From NCBI RefSeq assembly GCF_014641715.1, contig NZ_BMIG01000003.1, positions 124,001-188,000 of the forward strand: a stretch of DNA of 64,000 nucleotides, given 5' to 3'. The position numbers and the translations under genes were made by a program. The stretch is from Polaromonas eurypsychrophila. Its GTDB lineage: Bacteria; Pseudomonadota; Gammaproteobacteria; Burkholderiales; Burkholderiaceae_C. Positions 53,066 to 63,811 of the stretch are shown piece by piece (the first letter of the stretch is position 1; each line of letters begins with the position of its first letter). The notes beneath the pieces were generated by a model. It ran no database searches and had not been told where the DNA came from. It saw only the letters and a list, made by a program, of their open reading frames with translations.

Positions 53066-54049
53066 TCATGAACGGCGCTGCAGCAGCTGGGAAGCCAATT
53101 CTAGCAAGGCCTCGCTGTAGGTATTGCGTCCTAGGACCGCCAGCGCCTGGATTGCCCGCTGCGCTTCAGAGGCTGCCGCATCGCGGGTCGCTTGCAGGGC
53201 ACCGGTTTGCCTGACGATGGCCACAATTTCGGCCAGGCGCTCGGTTCCGCCGGTCTCAATGGCATGGCGAATCATGCCCTGCTCTGCCGCCGTGCCGCGC
53301 TGCATGGCGATGATCAAGGGCAAGGTGGCCTTGCCTTCCCGCAGGTCATCTCCCAGGTTTTTGCCCATCTCGGCTGCATCGCCGTCGTAATCCAGCACAT
53401 CGTCAATCACCTGAAAAGCTGTGCCCAGCGCCTGTCCGTAGTCTGCGCAAGCCTGCTCAACTGCAGCCGAAGCCCCTGCCAGCAAGGCTGCCAGCCGCGC
53501 ACTGGCTTCGAACAACTTGGCAGTCTTGGAGCGGATTACCCGCAGGTAGCCGTCCTCCGACAAACCGGCGTCGTGCATGTTCATCAGTTGCAGCACCTCG
53601 CCCTCGGCAATGATATTGGTCGCTTCGGCAAGGGTCTGCATGATGCGCATGTCGCCAGCATCAACCATCATCTGGAAGGCCCGCGAATACAGAAAATCGC
53701 CGACCAGCACGCTGGCCGGGTTGCCAAACGAGGCGTTGGCCGTCGCGCGGCCCCTGCGCAGGGTGGATTCATCAACCACGTCGTCGTGCAGCAAGGTCGC
53801 GGTGTGTATGAATTCCACAACAGCCGCCAGGTTGAAGCGCTGCTCGCCGCGATAGTCAAGCGCGCCACACATCAGCAGCAGCAACGCGGGGCGCAAGCGC
53901 TTGCCGCCAGCGGCGATGATGTGCTGCGACACCTGACTTACCAGCGGCACATCGGAGCTGAGGCTGCGCGTGATCACCGCGTCCATGGCCTGCATGTCGC
54001 CGGCAATCAGGGCCAGCGCAGCGGTCGTGCTAGAAGAATTGACAGTCAA
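53066..54049 (-). CDS. ispB: Polyprenyl diphosphate synthase (octaprenyl type)
   Basis: Makes the isoprenoid chain of ubiquinone from farnesyl and isopentenyl diphosphates, 327 aa. The first Asp-rich motif is LLHDDVVDEST and the second is VIDDVLDYDGD; GGKRLRPALLLL binds IPP. The start shown is TTG 54049; an internal ATG at 53995 would still keep all motifs. It diverges from rplU, the usual order in Gammaproteobacteria and Betaproteobacteria. Confidence 0.94.
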   Translation of the reverse strand: MTVNSSSTTAALALIAGDMQAMDAVITRSLSSDVPLVSQVSQHIIAAGGKRLRPALLLLMCGALDYRGEQRFNLAAVVEFIHTATLLHDDVVDESTLRRGRATANASFGNPASVLVGDFLYSRAFQMMVDAGDMRIMQTLAEATNIIAEGEVLQLMNMHDAGLSEDGYLRVIRSKTAKLFEASARLAALLAGASAAVEQACADYGQALGTAFQVIDDVLDYDGDAAEMGKNLGDDLREGKATLPLIIAMQRGTAAEQGMIRHAIETGGTERLAEIVAIVRQTGALQATRDAAASEAQRAIQALAVLGRNTYSEALLELASQLLQRRS

Positions 54050-54151
54050 GGCGGTCCAGACAAGAGGTTGACCAGATTATAGGAAGCCTGCAGCCGACGC
54101 CCGGTTGTCCGTCAGTCCGGACAGGCGGCAACGCGGGTTTTCCGTGTCCCG

Positions 54152-54160
54152 TGCTAGAAT
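54152..54160 (+). promoter_or_regulatory. Extended -10 promoter element of rplU
   Basis: TGC-TAGAAT is an extended -10 (TGn-TAtAAT type) about 50 bp before the rplU ATG. No good -35 is needed for this class. A GC-rich leader follows. Confidence 0.5.
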
Positions 54161-54209
54161 AGAGGGCTCTGTGGAAATCCGTCCGCAAAACTCACATACG
54201 AGGTCTCAC

Positions 54210-54521
54210 ATGTACGCGGTCATAAAAACCGGTGGCAAACAATACAAAGTTGCTACGGGTGAAAAAATTAAAGTAGAACAGATTGCTGCGGACGTAGGCC
54301 AAGAGATCGTTATTGACCAGGTATTGGCTGTCGGAACCGGCAGCACAATCACGGTTGGTACGCCCTTGGTGTCCGGCGCTACCGTTACGGTTACTGTCCT
54401 TTCCCAGGGCAGGCACGACAAGGTTCGCATTTTCAAAATGCGTCGTCGCAAACATTACCAAAAACGCCAGGGTCACCGGCAAAACTTCACTGAACTGCAA
54501 ATCGGCGCCATCGTCGGTTAA
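54210..54521 (+). CDS. rplU: 50S ribosomal protein L21
   Basis: Large-subunit ribosomal protein, 103 aa, the normal length. It begins [14 protein letters not shown] and ends with [14 protein letters not shown], both diagnostic. ATG 54210 is chosen; the frame is open upstream but unconserved. Lower GC than its neighbours is normal for ribosomal genes. It is the first gene of rplU-rpmA(-obgE). Confidence 0.97.
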   Translation: MYAVIKTGGKQYKVATGEKIKVEQIAADVGQEIVIDQVLAVGTGSTITVGTPLVSGATVTVTVLSQGRHDKVRIFKMRRRKHYQKRQGHRQNFTELQIGAIVG

Positions 54522-54559
54522 GCACAGAAGTACCAGGACTCACCAAGGAGTATTGAAAA

Positions 54560-54817
54560 ATGGCACAGAAAAAAGGCGGCGGCTCTACGCGAAACGGGCG
54601 CGATTCGCAGCCCAAGATGTTGGGTGTCAAGAAGTTTGGCGGCGAAGTGATCAACGCAGGCAGCATCATCGTGCGCCAGCGTGGTACCAAGTTCCATCCG
54701 GGCGTCAACGTCGGCATCGGCAAGGACCACACCCTGTTTGCGCTGGTGGACGGTTCGGTCTCGTTTGCCATCAAAGGCGCGCTGAGCAAGCACACCGTCA
54801 ATGTGACACCAGCGTAA
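54560..54817 (+). CDS. rpmA: 50S ribosomal protein L27
   Basis: Large-subunit protein whose N-terminus reaches the peptidyl transferase centre, 85 aa. It begins [17 protein letters not shown] and contains [24 protein letters not shown] lies before ATG 54560. A strong terminator follows. Confidence 0.97.
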   Translation: MAQKKGGGSTRNGRDSQPKMLGVKKFGGEVINAGSIIVRQRGTKFHPGVNVGIGKDHTLFALVDGSVSFAIKGALSKHTVNVTPA

Positions 54818-54837
54818 GCTGATCACTTCGATGGCAT

Positions 54838-54870
54838 CGAAGCCCCGCTTGGTCGGGGCTTCGTTGTTTT
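54838..54870 (+). terminator. Intrinsic terminator after rpmA
   Basis: CGAAGCCCC (54838-54846) and GGGGCTTCG (54855-54863) form a 9-bp stem, followed by TTGTTTT. It is positioned 21 bp after the rpmA stop and separates rplU-rpmA from obgE. Confidence 0.85.
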
Positions 54871-54947
54871 GGCCTTTCCTATTTGTGCATTTGTAAACTA
54901 TCCTTGTGTTGTCCGGCTGCGCCTGCGGTCGGATCGCCCCTCACACC

Positions 54948-56030
54948 ATGAAATTTGTTGACGAAGCCTATATTGACATCGCTGCGGGCGATGGCGGGAG
55001 CGGCTGCGTCTCGTTTCGCCACGAAAAGTACAAGGAATTCGGCGGGCCCAACGGCGGCGATGGTGGACGCGGCGGTCATGTGTATGCGGTGGCCGATATC
55101 AACCTGAACACCTTGGTAGATTTCCGCTTTTCTCGCCGCCACGAAGCGCGCAACGGTGAACATGGCATGGGTTCGGACATGTTTGGTGCCAAGGGCGACG
55201 ACATTATGCTCAAGATGCCGGTGGGCACCATCCTGACCGACTCTGAAACCGGCGAGGTTTTGTACGAACTGCTGGTGCCCGGCGAGGAACTGTTGATTGC
55301 GAAAGGCGGCGACGGTGGTTTTGGCAACCTGCGCTTCAAAAGCTCGACCAACCGCGCGCCGCGCAGCAAGACACCCGGCTGGCCCGGCGAGCGCAAAAGC
55401 CTCAAGCTCGAACTCAAGGTGCTGGCCGACGTCGGCCTGCTGGGCATGCCCAATGCGGGCAAATCGACCTTCATCACTGCCGTGTCCAATGCGCGGCCAC
55501 GTATTGCCGACTACCCCTTCACCACCTTGCATCCCAACTTGGGCGTGGTGCGCGTGGGGCCTGAACAGAGTTTTGTGGTCGCCGACCTGCCCGGCCTGAT
55601 TGAGGGCGCCTCCGAAGGCGCCGGCCTCGGTCACCTGTTTTTGCGTCACCTGCAGCGCACCCGCCTGTTGCTGCACATTGTGGACATGGCGCCGTTTGAC
55701 GACAGCGTGGACCCGGTCGCGCAAGCCAAGGCCATTGTCGGCGAGCTCAAGAAATACGATGCGGCGCTTTATGACAAGCCGCGCTGGCTGGTTCTCAACA
55801 AGCTGGACATGGTGGACGACGACAAACGCGCCGCCCTGGTCAAGGATTTCGTCAAACGCTTCAAGTTCAAGGGCCCGGTGTTCGAGATTTCTGCCCTGAC
55901 GCGCGAAGGCTGCGAGCAGCTGGTCAAGACGATTTACCAGCACGTCAAGAGCGTCCAGAAAAGCGAGCAGGAACCGGAAGAGATCGACCCGCGATTCGTC
56001 GACTTGCCAGGCGGGCCTGACACGCCCTGA
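54948..56030 (+). CDS. obgE: GTPase ObgE/CgtA
   Basis: Essential Obg-family GTPase involved in 50S maturation and stress responses, 360 aa. The glycine-rich Obg fold at the N-terminus shows [16 protein letters not shown] motifs are GMPNAGKST (G1), DLPGLIEGA (G3), NKLD (G4) and ISALT (G5). ATG 54948 opens with [17 protein letters not shown], as in the family. Confidence 0.97.
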   Translation: MKFVDEAYIDIAAGDGGSGCVSFRHEKYKEFGGPNGGDGGRGGHVYAVADINLNTLVDFRFSRRHEARNGEHGMGSDMFGAKGDDIMLKMPVGTILTDSETGEVLYELLVPGEELLIAKGGDGGFGNLRFKSSTNRAPRSKTPGWPGERKSLKLELKVLADVGLLGMPNAGKSTFITAVSNARPRIADYPFTTLHPNLGVVRVGPEQSFVVADLPGLIEGASEGAGLGHLFLRHLQRTRLLLHIVDMAPFDDSVDPVAQAKAIVGELKKYDAALYDKPRWLVLNKLDMVDDDKRAALVKDFVKRFKFKGPVFEISALTREGCEQLVKTIYQHVKSVQKSEQEPEEIDPRFVDLPGGPDTP

Positions 56031-56048
56031 GACGCTTTCGGCTTCGAT

Positions 56049-56103
56049 TGCTACGATATTCATAGCTAGCTACGCCCACCCGACAGGGTCTGGAGCACTA
56101 AAA
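56049..56103 (+). repeat. Dispersed intergenic element, copy E
   Basis: ATAGCTAGCTACGCCC and AGGGTCTGGAGCACT with 18 nt between the blocks; the match is weaker than in copies A-C. It fills the obgE-proB spacer. Confidence 0.5.
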
Positions 56104-56113
56104 CCACCAGAAC

Positions 56114-57250
56114 ATGCAAGAAAAAACAGGTTCCCAGGTTCTTCTCAATGCCAAGCGCATCGTGGTCAAGGTCGGCTCCAGCCTGGTCACCGATGAGGGA
56201 CGTGGCCTCGACGCCGCGGCCATCGGCCAGTGGTGCCAGCAACTGGCGGTGCTGGTCAAAAGCGGCCGCGAGGTCATCATGGTCAGCAGCGGCGCGATTG
56301 CCGAAGGCATGAAACGCCTGGGCTGGGCCACGCGGCCCAAGGCCATCCATGAGCAGCAGGCAGCGGCCGCCGTCGGTCAGATGGGCCTGGTCCAGGTCTA
56401 CGAAAGCCAGTTGCGCGACAACGGCGTAGGCAGCGCCCAGGTATTGCTGACCCATGCCGACCTGGCCGACCGCGAGCGTTACCTCAATGCCCGCTCCACC
56501 CTGCTGACCTTGCTGCAGCTCGGCGTGGTGCCAGTGATCAATGAAAACGACACCGTCGTCAACGACGAAATCAAGTTTGGCGACAACGACACCCTCGGCG
56601 CACTGGTCGCCAACCTGGTCGACGCCGATGCCCTGATCATCCTGACCGATCAGAAAGGCCTGTACAGCGCCGACCCGCGCAAGGACCCCGCCGCGCGGTT
56701 TATCAGTGAAGCCAAAGCCGGCGACCCCGCGCTGGAAGCCATGGCGGGCGGCACCGGCTCCAGCATTGGCAAAGGCGGCATGATCACCAAAATCCTGGCA
56801 GCCAAGCGGGCGGCCGGTTCAGGCGCCTCCACTGTGATCGCCTGGGGGCGGGAGCCGAACGCCCTGATCCGCCTGACGCAAGGCGAGTCCATCGGCACCC
56901 TGCTGTTGGCCCAGACGCCGAAAAACCAGGCACGCAAACGATGGATGGCTGACCACCTGCAACTGCGCGGCTCGGTGGCGGTCGATGCGGGCGCCGCCGT
57001 CAAGGTACGTGACGAAGGCAAAAGCTTGCTGCCCATCGGCATGGTCTCTGTGCAGGGCGAGTTCTCGCGCGGGGATGTGATCGCGGTACATGACGCCGCA
57101 GGCAGCGAAATCGCGCGCGGCCTGGCCAACTACTCCAGCGCAGAGGCCAGACTGATTTGCCGCAAACCTTCAACGGAATTCGAAAAGCTGCTGGGCTACA
57201 CGGGCGAAGCCGAGATGGTCCATCGGACCAATCTGGTGCTCACCAGCTAA
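56114..57250 (+). CDS. proB: Glutamate 5-kinase
   Basis: First enzyme of proline synthesis: phosphorylates glutamate at the 5-carboxyl, 378 aa. The kinase domain shows [15 protein letters not shown] and [15 protein letters not shown], with [20 protein letters not shown] for substrate binding. A C-terminal PUA domain starts near residue 285. Proline feedback is expected from the family. It overlaps the convergent CNP1-like gene by 11 bp. Confidence 0.96.
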   Translation: MQEKTGSQVLLNAKRIVVKVGSSLVTDEGRGLDAAAIGQWCQQLAVLVKSGREVIMVSSGAIAEGMKRLGWATRPKAIHEQQAAAAVGQMGLVQVYESQLRDNGVGSAQVLLTHADLADRERYLNARSTLLTLLQLGVVPVINENDTVVNDEIKFGDNDTLGALVANLVDADALIILTDQKGLYSADPRKDPAARFISEAKAGDPALEAMAGGTGSSIGKGGMITKILAAKRAAGSGASTVIAWGREPNALIRLTQGESIGTLLLAQTPKNQARKRWMADHLQLRGSVAVDAGAAVKVRDEGKSLLPIGMVSVQGEFSRGDVIAVHDAAGSEIARGLANYSSAEARLICRKPSTEFEKLLGYTGEAEMVHRTNLVLTS

Positions 57251-57743
57251 AACGACTGAAGCGGTTGAGTTTGAGCTGACGGGTGATCTCGTTGACAGAG
57301 GAGGCCTGTGCCGCGCCATCGCAAGCGCCAGCCCTGGCGAATGCCAGCGCATGTTTGGAAGGCATGTTGCCGAACAGCGACCGCCATTCAGGCTGGGCCG
57401 CCAGAGTCCATGCGCCGGACGGGCTGTAGCGCGCATAGGTCTTGACCTCGCCAGTGACGCAGCGCAGGCCTTCATACAGAATGTTGCGTGCGCCGCTGGC
57501 GCTGGTGGCGACCATCACATAACTGAGCACGCCGTCTTTCGAAATCCGGAGGGTGGCCGGGTCCACCCCATAGGTCAGCGATGAGGCTTGGGACACATCA
57601 AAAGTCAGCAGTTTTCCCGTATCAAAAGCCGGCGGCGGCGCAACCGCTTCTTCCTTCCAGTCCGCCAGTTCGGCGTCCCGTTGCGCCCAGGCCCCGGCTG
57701 ACAGGCTCAGCAGACACATCATCACCAGCGATTTAGAGATCAT
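57240..57743 (-). CDS. CNP1-like secreted protein
   Basis: 167-aa protein with a Sec signal peptide ([15 protein letters not shown], cleaved before QRDAEL). The mature part resembles the CNP1 family of betaproteobacteria, of unknown function: [38 protein letters not shown]. Three cysteines are visible in all. ATG 57743 starts the leader and overlaps the rppH stop by 11 bp, so it follows rppH in one unit. Confidence 0.82.
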   Translation of the reverse strand: MISKSLVMMCLLSLSAGAWAQRDAELADWKEEAVAPPPAFDTGKLLTFDVSQASSLTYGVDPATLRISKDGVLSYVMVATSASGARNILYEGLRCVTGEVKTYARYSPSGAWTLAAQPEWRSLFGNMPSKHALAFARAGACDGAAQASSVNEITRQLKLNRFSRFSW

Positions 57744-58422
57744 GATTTTTATTTCGGGAAACGGCCGCCAAACTGGTTTGCGGATCCGGTTCAAAAGTAG
57801 CGCCTGGCGGCAGTTCAAACGAGGCACCCGGCAACCCGGTCGAATGCAGACTCTGCTCGCCGCTGCCAGCTTCGCCTGGATCACGCTGGCGCATGCCACC
57901 ACGCAGATAGCGATTGCGGTGATCCGGCCTGGCATCAAAACGGTTGTCGACGCGCGGCACAAAACGGGACAGCTCTGTCAATGCCATTTCGTAGACACCG
58001 CGCTTGAATTCAACAACAACGTCGAGGGGCACCCAGTAGTCGTTCCAGCGCCAGGCGTCGAACTCCGGATGATCGGTCGCACGCAGGTTCAGGTCCCAGT
58101 CGTGGCCGACCAGTTGCAGCAGGAACCAGATTTGTTTCTGGCCTTTGTAATGTCCGCGCGCATCGCGGCGGATAAACCGGTCAGGCACCTCATAGCGCAA
58201 CCAGTCCCGGGTCCGGGCAAGCACCTGCACATGTTGCGGCATCAGCCCCACTTCTTCGTGCAATTCGCGGAACATGGCCTGCTCGGGATTTTCGCCCCGG
58301 TCAATGCCACCCTGCGGAAACTGCCAGGAGTGAGTCCGTATGCGCTTGCCCCAAAAAACCTGACTTCTCTGGTTGAGCAAGATGATGCCGACGTTGGGCC
58401 GAAAGCCGTCCCGGTCAAGCAT
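57733..58422 (-). CDS. rppH: RNA pyrophosphohydrolase
   Basis: Nudix hydrolase that removes pyrophosphate from mRNA 5' ends and so starts RNA decay, 229 aa. It begins [17 protein letters not shown], and the Nudix box runs from residue 38 ([13 protein letters not shown] to RELHEEVGL). [16 protein letters not shown] marks RppH. The C-terminal tail after about residue 180 is longer than in E. coli and low in complexity. It diverges from proS. Confidence 0.95.
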   Translation of the reverse strand: MLDRDGFRPNVGIILLNQRSQVFWGKRIRTHSWQFPQGGIDRGENPEQAMFRELHEEVGLMPQHVQVLARTRDWLRYEVPDRFIRRDARGHYKGQKQIWFLLQLVGHDWDLNLRATDHPEFDAWRWNDYWVPLDVVVEFKRGVYEMALTELSRFVPRVDNRFDARPDHRNRYLRGGMRQRDPGEAGSGEQSLHSTGLPGASFELPPGATFEPDPQTSLAAVSRNKNHDL

Positions 58423-58536
58423 AATCAAACCTCAAATTTTTTAAACTGAGTCCATTATGCACAGCAGAATGCTCAGAGCCAAGCGCACGCCGGGACGGTC
58501 GTCCCAAAAACTTCACGAAGCCCAGAAAAACAAGCC

Positions 58537-60279
58537 ATGAAAGCATCCCAGTTCTTCATTTCCACGCTCAAGGAAGCGCCTGCGGACGCCGAGGTGGTCA
58601 GCCACCAGCTCATGATGCGGGCGGGCATGATCAAGAAACTGGGTGCCGGCATTTACAACTACATGCCCATGGGGCTGCGCGTGATCCGCAAGGTAGAAGC
58701 CATCGTGCGGGAAGAGATGAACCGCGCCGGTGCTGTTGAAATGAGCATGCCGGTGATCCAGCCCGCCGAGCTCTGGCAGGAGACCGGCCGTTTTGAAAAA
58801 ATGGGGCCGGAACTCCTGCGCATCAAGGACCGCCATGGCCGTGATTTTGTGGTCCAGCCGACCAGTGAAGAAGTCATCACCGACGTGATGCGCCAGGACA
58901 TCCGCAGCTACAAGCAATTGCCGAAAAACCTGTACCAGATCCAAACCAAGTTTCGTGACGAACGCCGTCCGCGTTTTGGTTTGATGCGTGGGCGCGAGTT
59001 CACCATGAAAGACGCCTACAGTTTTGACCGCGACCAGACTGCCGCCAAAGCCAGTTACCAGATCATGGCGCAGGCCTATCGTCGGATTTTTGACCGCTTT
59101 GGCCTGAGCTACCGCGCGGTGGCGGCAGACAGCGGCGCCATCGGCGGTGACCTCAGCGAAGAGTTCCAGGTGATCGCTGCGACCGGCGAAGACGCCATCG
59201 TTTACTGCCCGGACAGCGACTACGCCGCGAATATGGAAAAAGCGGAAGCGCTGGCGCCACAGGGCGAGCGAAAAGCGGCCGCGCAGCCCATGACAAGAAC
59301 GGCCACACCGGGCAAGGCCACTTGCGGCGAGGTGGCCGAACTGCTGGCCATCCCGCTGGCGTCGACGGTCAAGTCGCTGGTGCTGGCCACGGACGAACTC
59401 GACGCGGCTGGCAAAGTCGCCAAGACGCAGGTCTGGTTGCTGCTGCTGCGCGGCGACCACGACATGAATGAAGTCAAGGTCGGCAAGGTCGAAGGCTTGG
59501 CGGGTTTCCGCTTTGCGACCTTGCCGGAGATCGAGGATCACTTCGGCTGCAAGCCCGGTTACCTCGGCCCGCTGAATTTGAAGAAGCCGGTCAGGCTGGT
59601 CACCGACCGCGAAGTCGCGGCGCTGGCAGACTGGGTTTGCGGCGCCAATGAGCCTGACTTTCATATCACCGGTGTCAACTGGGGCCGAGACCTGCCTGAG
59701 CCCGAACTCGTCGCAGACCTGCGCAACGTGCTCGCCGGCGATGCCTCGCCCGACGGCCGGGGCGTGCTGGCCATCGAGCGCGGCATCGAGGTCGGCCATG
59801 TGTTTTACCTCGGCACCAAATACAGCCAGGCGATGAACGCGACCTTTCTCGGGGAAAACGGCAAGCCACAGTTTCTCGAAATGGGCTGTTACGGCATCGG
59901 CATCACGCGCCTGCCGGCCGCTGCGATTGAACAGAACCATGATGAACGCGGCATCATCTGGCCCGACGCGATTGCGCCTTTCACCGTGGTGCTCTGCCCG
60001 ATCAGCCCGGACCGTTTCCCCGACGTGAAAGCCGCGGCCGAGAAGCTGCATGACGAATTGCTTGCTGCCGGCGTGGACGTGATCCTGGATGACCGGGGCG
60101 AACGTCCGGGTGCGATGTTTGCCGACTGGGAACTGATCGGCGTGCCGCACCGCGTCACCCTCGGCGACCGCGGCCTCAAGGAAGGCCAGATCGAATACCA
60201 GCACCGTCGCGACACGGCCGCCAGCAGCGTAGCGGTCGGCGAGGTTTTTGCATTTTTGAAGGACAAACTGGCCGCATGA
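58537..60279 (+). CDS. proS: Prolyl-tRNA synthetase
   Basis: Class II aminoacyl-tRNA synthetase charging tRNA-Pro, 580 aa. This is the bacterial form with the INS editing domain (about residues 225-410) between motifs 2 and 3. Motif 2 is in [20 protein letters not shown] and motif 3 is in [14 protein letters not shown]. Proline is a theme of the region (proB and a degenerate tRNA-Pro nearby). The following transglycosylase overlaps as ATGA. Confidence 0.97.
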   Translation: MKASQFFISTLKEAPADAEVVSHQLMMRAGMIKKLGAGIYNYMPMGLRVIRKVEAIVREEMNRAGAVEMSMPVIQPAELWQETGRFEKMGPELLRIKDRHGRDFVVQPTSEEVITDVMRQDIRSYKQLPKNLYQIQTKFRDERRPRFGLMRGREFTMKDAYSFDRDQTAAKASYQIMAQAYRRIFDRFGLSYRAVAADSGAIGGDLSEEFQVIAATGEDAIVYCPDSDYAANMEKAEALAPQGERKAAAQPMTRTATPGKATCGEVAELLAIPLASTVKSLVLATDELDAAGKVAKTQVWLLLLRGDHDMNEVKVGKVEGLAGFRFATLPEIEDHFGCKPGYLGPLNLKKPVRLVTDREVAALADWVCGANEPDFHITGVNWGRDLPEPELVADLRNVLAGDASPDGRGVLAIERGIEVGHVFYLGTKYSQAMNATFLGENGKPQFLEMGCYGIGITRLPAAAIEQNHDERGIIWPDAIAPFTVVLCPISPDRFPDVKAAAEKLHDELLAAGVDVILDDRGERPGAMFADWELIGVPHRVTLGDRGLKEGQIEYQHRRDTAASSVAVGEVFAFLKDKLAA

Positions 60280-60917
60280 GGGCAGTGGCGTCCGACCCCG
60301 CCAGCCCTGCAAGGAGAATATGCCTCCAGTCCTTGTCGGCCGGGGCTTTTCTGCTATTTATTTCAGAGCAAGTCAACGCTGGCGGGCAAATTGAAGAGCC
60401 GCTGATCGACTCGGTGCGCACCGCACTGAGTTCGGCCATTGCCAGCCAGGCGCCGCCGATTCCCGAGTTTCGCGACACCGAGAGCCGGCTGGCTTACCTG
60501 CGCTGGCTGGGCACCATGAGCGACAGGCTGCACAAGAAAAAACCGGAGTGGCAGATTCGCAAGGAATTTTTGCAGACCGTATGGTACGAAAGCAAACGCG
60601 CCGGGCTCGACGTGGCGCTGGTGCTGGGCCTGATTCAGGTGGAGAGCAACTTCCGTAAATTCGCCGTCAGCCGTGTCGGCGCGCGCGGCTACATGCAGGT
60701 CATGCCCTTCTGGACACGCGTGATCGGCGACGGCGATGCCGGCAAGCTGTTCCACATGCAGACCAACCTGCGTTTTGGTTGCGTGATCCTGCGCCACTAC
60801 CTGGACCGTGAAAAAGGCGATCTCTTCATGGGTCTGGGCCGCTACAACGGCTCGCGTGGCAAGGCGCCCTACCCCGACGCGGTGCTTGGCGCCAAAAAAC
60901 AGTGGGACTTCAGCTAA
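60276..60917 (+). CDS. Lytic transglycosylase (SLT domain)
   Basis: Periplasmic murein lytic enzyme, 213 aa, with an N-terminal leader ([20 protein letters not shown]). The SLT domain has the catalytic Glu in [26 protein letters not shown] and LGRYNGSRG. The length suits a single-domain enzyme. It is coupled to proS by an ATGA overlap and converges with eutC with a 4-bp overlap. Confidence 0.92.
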   Translation: MRAVASDPASPARRICLQSLSAGAFLLFISEQVNAGGQIEEPLIDSVRTALSSAIASQAPPIPEFRDTESRLAYLRWLGTMSDRLHKKKPEWQIRKEFLQTVWYESKRAGLDVALVLGLIQVESNFRKFAVSRVGARGYMQVMPFWTRVIGDGDAGKLFHMQTNLRFGCVILRHYLDREKGDLFMGLGRYNGSRGKAPYPDAVLGAKKQWDFS

Positions 60918-61741
60918 TCCCGTTCCAGCAGAAAATTGCCACGCGCCACGCCCTGCAGGCCGGAATCAACAGCGCTGTCATCCTTGAGCCGGACACCCGA
61001 CAACTGCCGTCGGCGCATCTGCGACACCAGGTAAAACGCTTTGGCTGCGGCATCCTCATGCGACAGGCCGGCGGGGCGAACATTGGATATGCAGTTGCGG
61101 CGCTCATCCGTCAGCCCCACACGCGGCATCCAGGTCAGGTAGATGCCCAGGCTGTCAGGTGAGCTCAGCCCAGGACGCTCGCCAATCAACAGCACCACAA
61201 GCCGGGCACCCAGCAACTCGCCAACCTCGTCGCCCACCGCCACCCGGCCCTGTCTGACAACGGTCAGCGGCGCCAGCACCCAGTGTTCCGCCGCGATAAG
61301 CCGCATCACGGCGTCCAGCAGGGGCACGGCATGTTGTGCAATCGCCAGAGCCGACAAGCCATCCGCGATCACAAAAGCGATGTCACAGCGCCTTCCGTCT
61401 GGCGGCTGCGGCAAAGCCCTTAGGCGCTCACGCGAGGCATCGTCCAGACGTCGCCCCTTGTCGGGGTGCTGCAGGTACTGCAGGCGGTCACTCGCCGCAC
61501 TGTCCAGCACCAGGCAAGTATCGGCGCGGGCAAGCTGCGCAGTTTCCAGATCCTTCAGCAATTGCGGCACATCCAGCGCCAGATGCACCGCATCGCGCGC
61601 CCGCGCATGGGCCAGTTGAAACGCCAACTGCGGCTGGGTCGGCAGGCTGACACCCGTCCGCCCCAGCGCGATTCGCGCGGCTGTGAACTGGCGCAGTGCT
61701 TGCCAGGGATTGGCAAGCACGGACGGGGGCGGCGGCTTCAT
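60914..61741 (-). CDS. eutC: Ethanolamine ammonia-lyase light chain
   Basis: Small subunit of the adenosylcobalamin-dependent enzyme that converts ethanolamine to acetaldehyde and ammonia, 275 aa. Typical stretches are [40 protein letters not shown] and [11 protein letters not shown]. It follows eutB by 13 bp. No microcompartment, eutA or eutD genes are in the window. Confidence 0.95.
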   Translation of the reverse strand: MKPPPPSVLANPWQALRQFTAARIALGRTGVSLPTQPQLAFQLAHARARDAVHLALDVPQLLKDLETAQLARADTCLVLDSAASDRLQYLQHPDKGRRLDDASRERLRALPQPPDGRRCDIAFVIADGLSALAIAQHAVPLLDAVMRLIAAEHWVLAPLTVVRQGRVAVGDEVGELLGARLVVLLIGERPGLSSPDSLGIYLTWMPRVGLTDERRNCISNVRPAGLSHEDAAAKAFYLVSQMRRRQLSGVRLKDDSAVDSGLQGVARGNFLLERD

Positions 61742-61754
61742 GTGTTCATCCGGT

Positions 61755-63161
61755 TCAGCTCAAGCGCAGCAGCGCGTCACGAAATGCCGGCGGCACCTGA
61801 TGCGCCAGTTGCACCGGCCCCCCGCCCTCGCTCGCACCCGTGATCTGCATCTTTTCCAGCCAGGCCTCGAACTCTGGCGCGGGGCGCAGGCCCAACACTC
61901 TGCGCGCATACAAGGCGTCGTGAAACGAGGTGCTCTGGTAGTTGAGCATGATGTCGTCAGACCCCGGCACACCCATGACAAAGGTGCAGCCGGCCACGCC
62001 CAGCAAAGTCAGCAGCACGTCCATGTCGTTCTGGTCGGCTTCGGCATGGTTGGTGTAACAAACGTCGCAGCCCATGGGCAAGCCCAGCAACTTGCCGCAA
62101 AAATGATCTTCGAGCCCGGCACGAATGATTTGCTTGCCGTTGTACAGATATTCCGGTCCGATGAATCCCACCACACTGTTGACCAGCAGCGGTTTGAACT
62201 GGCGGGCCACCGCATAAGCCCGCACTTCACAGGTTTGCTGGTCCAGGCCGTGATGCGCTTGGGCCGACAAGGCGCTGCCCTGGCCAGTTTCAAAATACAT
62301 CACGTTGTTGCCCACTGTGCCGCGCCCCAGGGACAAGGCAGCGCTTTGCGCCTCGGCCAGCAGTTTCAGGTCAATGCCGAAGCTGCGGTTGGCCGCCTCG
62401 GTTCCGGCAATCGACTGAAACACCAGGTCCACTGGCGCACCGCGCTCAATCGCCTCCAGTGTGTTGGTCACATGGGTGAGTACGCACGATTGCGCCGGAA
62501 TGGCATACCGCTGGATGATGTCGTCCAGCATGCCGATCAACCGGATGACTTGCGGCAGGTTGTCGGTGGCCGGGTTGATGCCGATCACCGCGTCGCCACT
62601 ACCGTAGAGCAGGCCGTCAAGCAGGCTGGCCGCGATACCGGCCGCGTCATCGGTCGGGTGGTTGGGCTGCAGCCGCGTGGACAAGCGCCCTGGCAAGCCG
62701 ATGGTGTTGCGAAACGCCGTGACCACGCGGCATTTTTGCGCCACCAGAATCAGGTCCTGGTTGCGCATGAGTTTGGAGACGGCCGCCGCCATTTCTGGCG
62801 TGATGCCGGCCGCTACAGCCGCCAGGGCAACACTGTCGACTGCATCGCTGAGCAGCCAGTTGCGGAAGTCGCCCACCGTCAGGTGGCGGATGGGCGCAAA
62901 GGCGACCGCGTCATGGCTGTCAATGACAAGCCGGGTGATTTCGTCGTCTTCGTAGGAAATCACGGTGTCGTTGAGGAACCGGACCAGCGGCACCTCCGCC
63001 AGCGTCATCTGCGCCACCACGCGCTCTTCATCGGTGGCTGCGGCCACACCGGCCAGCACGTCCCCCGATCGAAGCGGCGAGGCTTTTGCCAGCAAGTCTT
63101 TCAGATCATGAAAGTGGTAAGTGGCAGTGCCGGCGGTGTGACTGAAAGCAGGGTCAGGCAT
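61755..63161 (-). CDS. eutB: Ethanolamine ammonia-lyase heavy chain
   Basis: Large, catalytic subunit with a TIM-barrel that holds the substrate under the cobalamin, 468 aa. Stretches [27 protein letters not shown] and [20 protein letters not shown] are diagnostic. I searched the 179 bp upstream for a cobalamin riboswitch and saw none, only a dispersed repeat. Ethanolamine would be a nitrogen source through this short eutBC pair. Confidence 0.96.
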   Translation of the reverse strand: MPDPAFSHTAGTATYHFHDLKDLLAKASPLRSGDVLAGVAAATDEERVVAQMTLAEVPLVRFLNDTVISYEDDEITRLVIDSHDAVAFAPIRHLTVGDFRNWLLSDAVDSVALAAVAAGITPEMAAAVSKLMRNQDLILVAQKCRVVTAFRNTIGLPGRLSTRLQPNHPTDDAAGIAASLLDGLLYGSGDAVIGINPATDNLPQVIRLIGMLDDIIQRYAIPAQSCVLTHVTNTLEAIERGAPVDLVFQSIAGTEAANRSFGIDLKLLAEAQSAALSLGRGTVGNNVMYFETGQGSALSAQAHHGLDQQTCEVRAYAVARQFKPLLVNSVVGFIGPEYLYNGKQIIRAGLEDHFCGKLLGLPMGCDVCYTNHAEADQNDMDVLLTLLGVAGCTFVMGVPGSDDIMLNYQSTSFHDALYARRVLGLRPAPEFEAWLEKMQITGASEGGGPVQLAHQVPPAFRDALLRLS

Positions 63162-63269
63162 AGCGACAAATCCTCAAATTCAGCTCCCAGCAGAACGGGT
63201 AGCAAGGCTATCTTGAGGCCATTTGTGCGGCGCAGCAACACGGCACGCTTAAATTCGGCCATTTCATCT

Positions 63270-63327
63270 GAATTTTTGATGAAAAAGCCATCTAACCCAT
63301 ATCTGGTGAGCGATAGTAGCTATCAAT
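63270..63327 (-). repeat. Dispersed intergenic element, copy F
   Basis: On the minus strand GATAGCTACTATCGCTC precedes ATGGGTTAGATGGCTTTTT, with 19 nt from ATAGCT to GGGTT. It lies between eutB and the Nudix gene. Confidence 0.5.
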
Positions 63328-63340
63328 AACAGAGCATGTT

Positions 63341-63811
63341 TCAAACCCGGGTGTGGGTCAGCCCGGAAAATTTGCGCTCCTCGGCAAACCACAGCAGCAC
63401 CGGCAGCGTGCCCGGCAGCACCGGCTTCACTTGGACCGGCAAGCGCTGCCAGGCAAACAATTGACCCTCGCGCATGTGCAACTCGCCCGTCCAGTCAAAC
63501 ACCTTGCAGAAATTGAGCCGCACCAGGGCGTGTGGGTAGTCCACCAGCTCCACCTTCCAGGCTTGGGCCTTGCTTATGGTGATGCCGATTTCTTCATGCA
63601 GTTCGCGGCGCAGCGCCTGCTCCACCGTCTCGCCGGCCTCCAGCTTGCCGCCGGGGAACTCCCAATAACCCTCGTAGACTTTTCCGGGTGGTCGTGAGGT
63701 CAGCAGGAAGTCGCCGTCGGACCGCAGCAGCACACCCACCGCAACATCCACCACCTTGCGATCCGCACCGCCCTCGCGCGGGCGATCACCGTCGGCGACC
63801 AGCACGCTCAT
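63341..63811 (-). CDS. mutT: Nudix hydrolase, MutT-type
   Basis: Hydrolase for oxidised nucleotides such as 8-oxo-dGTP, 156 aa. The Nudix box spans residues 54-77 (GGKLEAGETVEQAL, RELHEEIGI) and the N-terminal strand shows VAVGVLLRSDGDFLLTSRP. Its ATG overlaps the upstream ATPase gene stop as ATGA. The gene order DUF815 ATPase-Nudix is usual in this group. Confidence 0.88.
   Translation of the reverse strand: MSVLVADGDRPREGGADRKVVDVAVGVLLRSDGDFLLTSRPPGKVYEGYWEFPGGKLEAGETVEQALRRELHEEIGITISKAQAWKVELVDYPHALVRLNFCKVFDWTGELHMREGQLFAWQRLPVQVKPVLPGTLPVLLWFAEERKFSGLTHTRV

Noticed and set aside
53192-54082. Open frame of 296 codons opposite ispB
   Set aside because: Lies wholly on a certain gene and shows no motif.
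58513-60312. 599-codon open frame opposite proS
   Set aside because: Shadow of proS codon bias: no recognisable domain, no ribosome site, and proS is certain.
63162-63340. Cobalamin riboswitch before eutB
   Set aside because: I looked for a B12-box-like core and the usual long folded leader; only the dispersed repeat is present.
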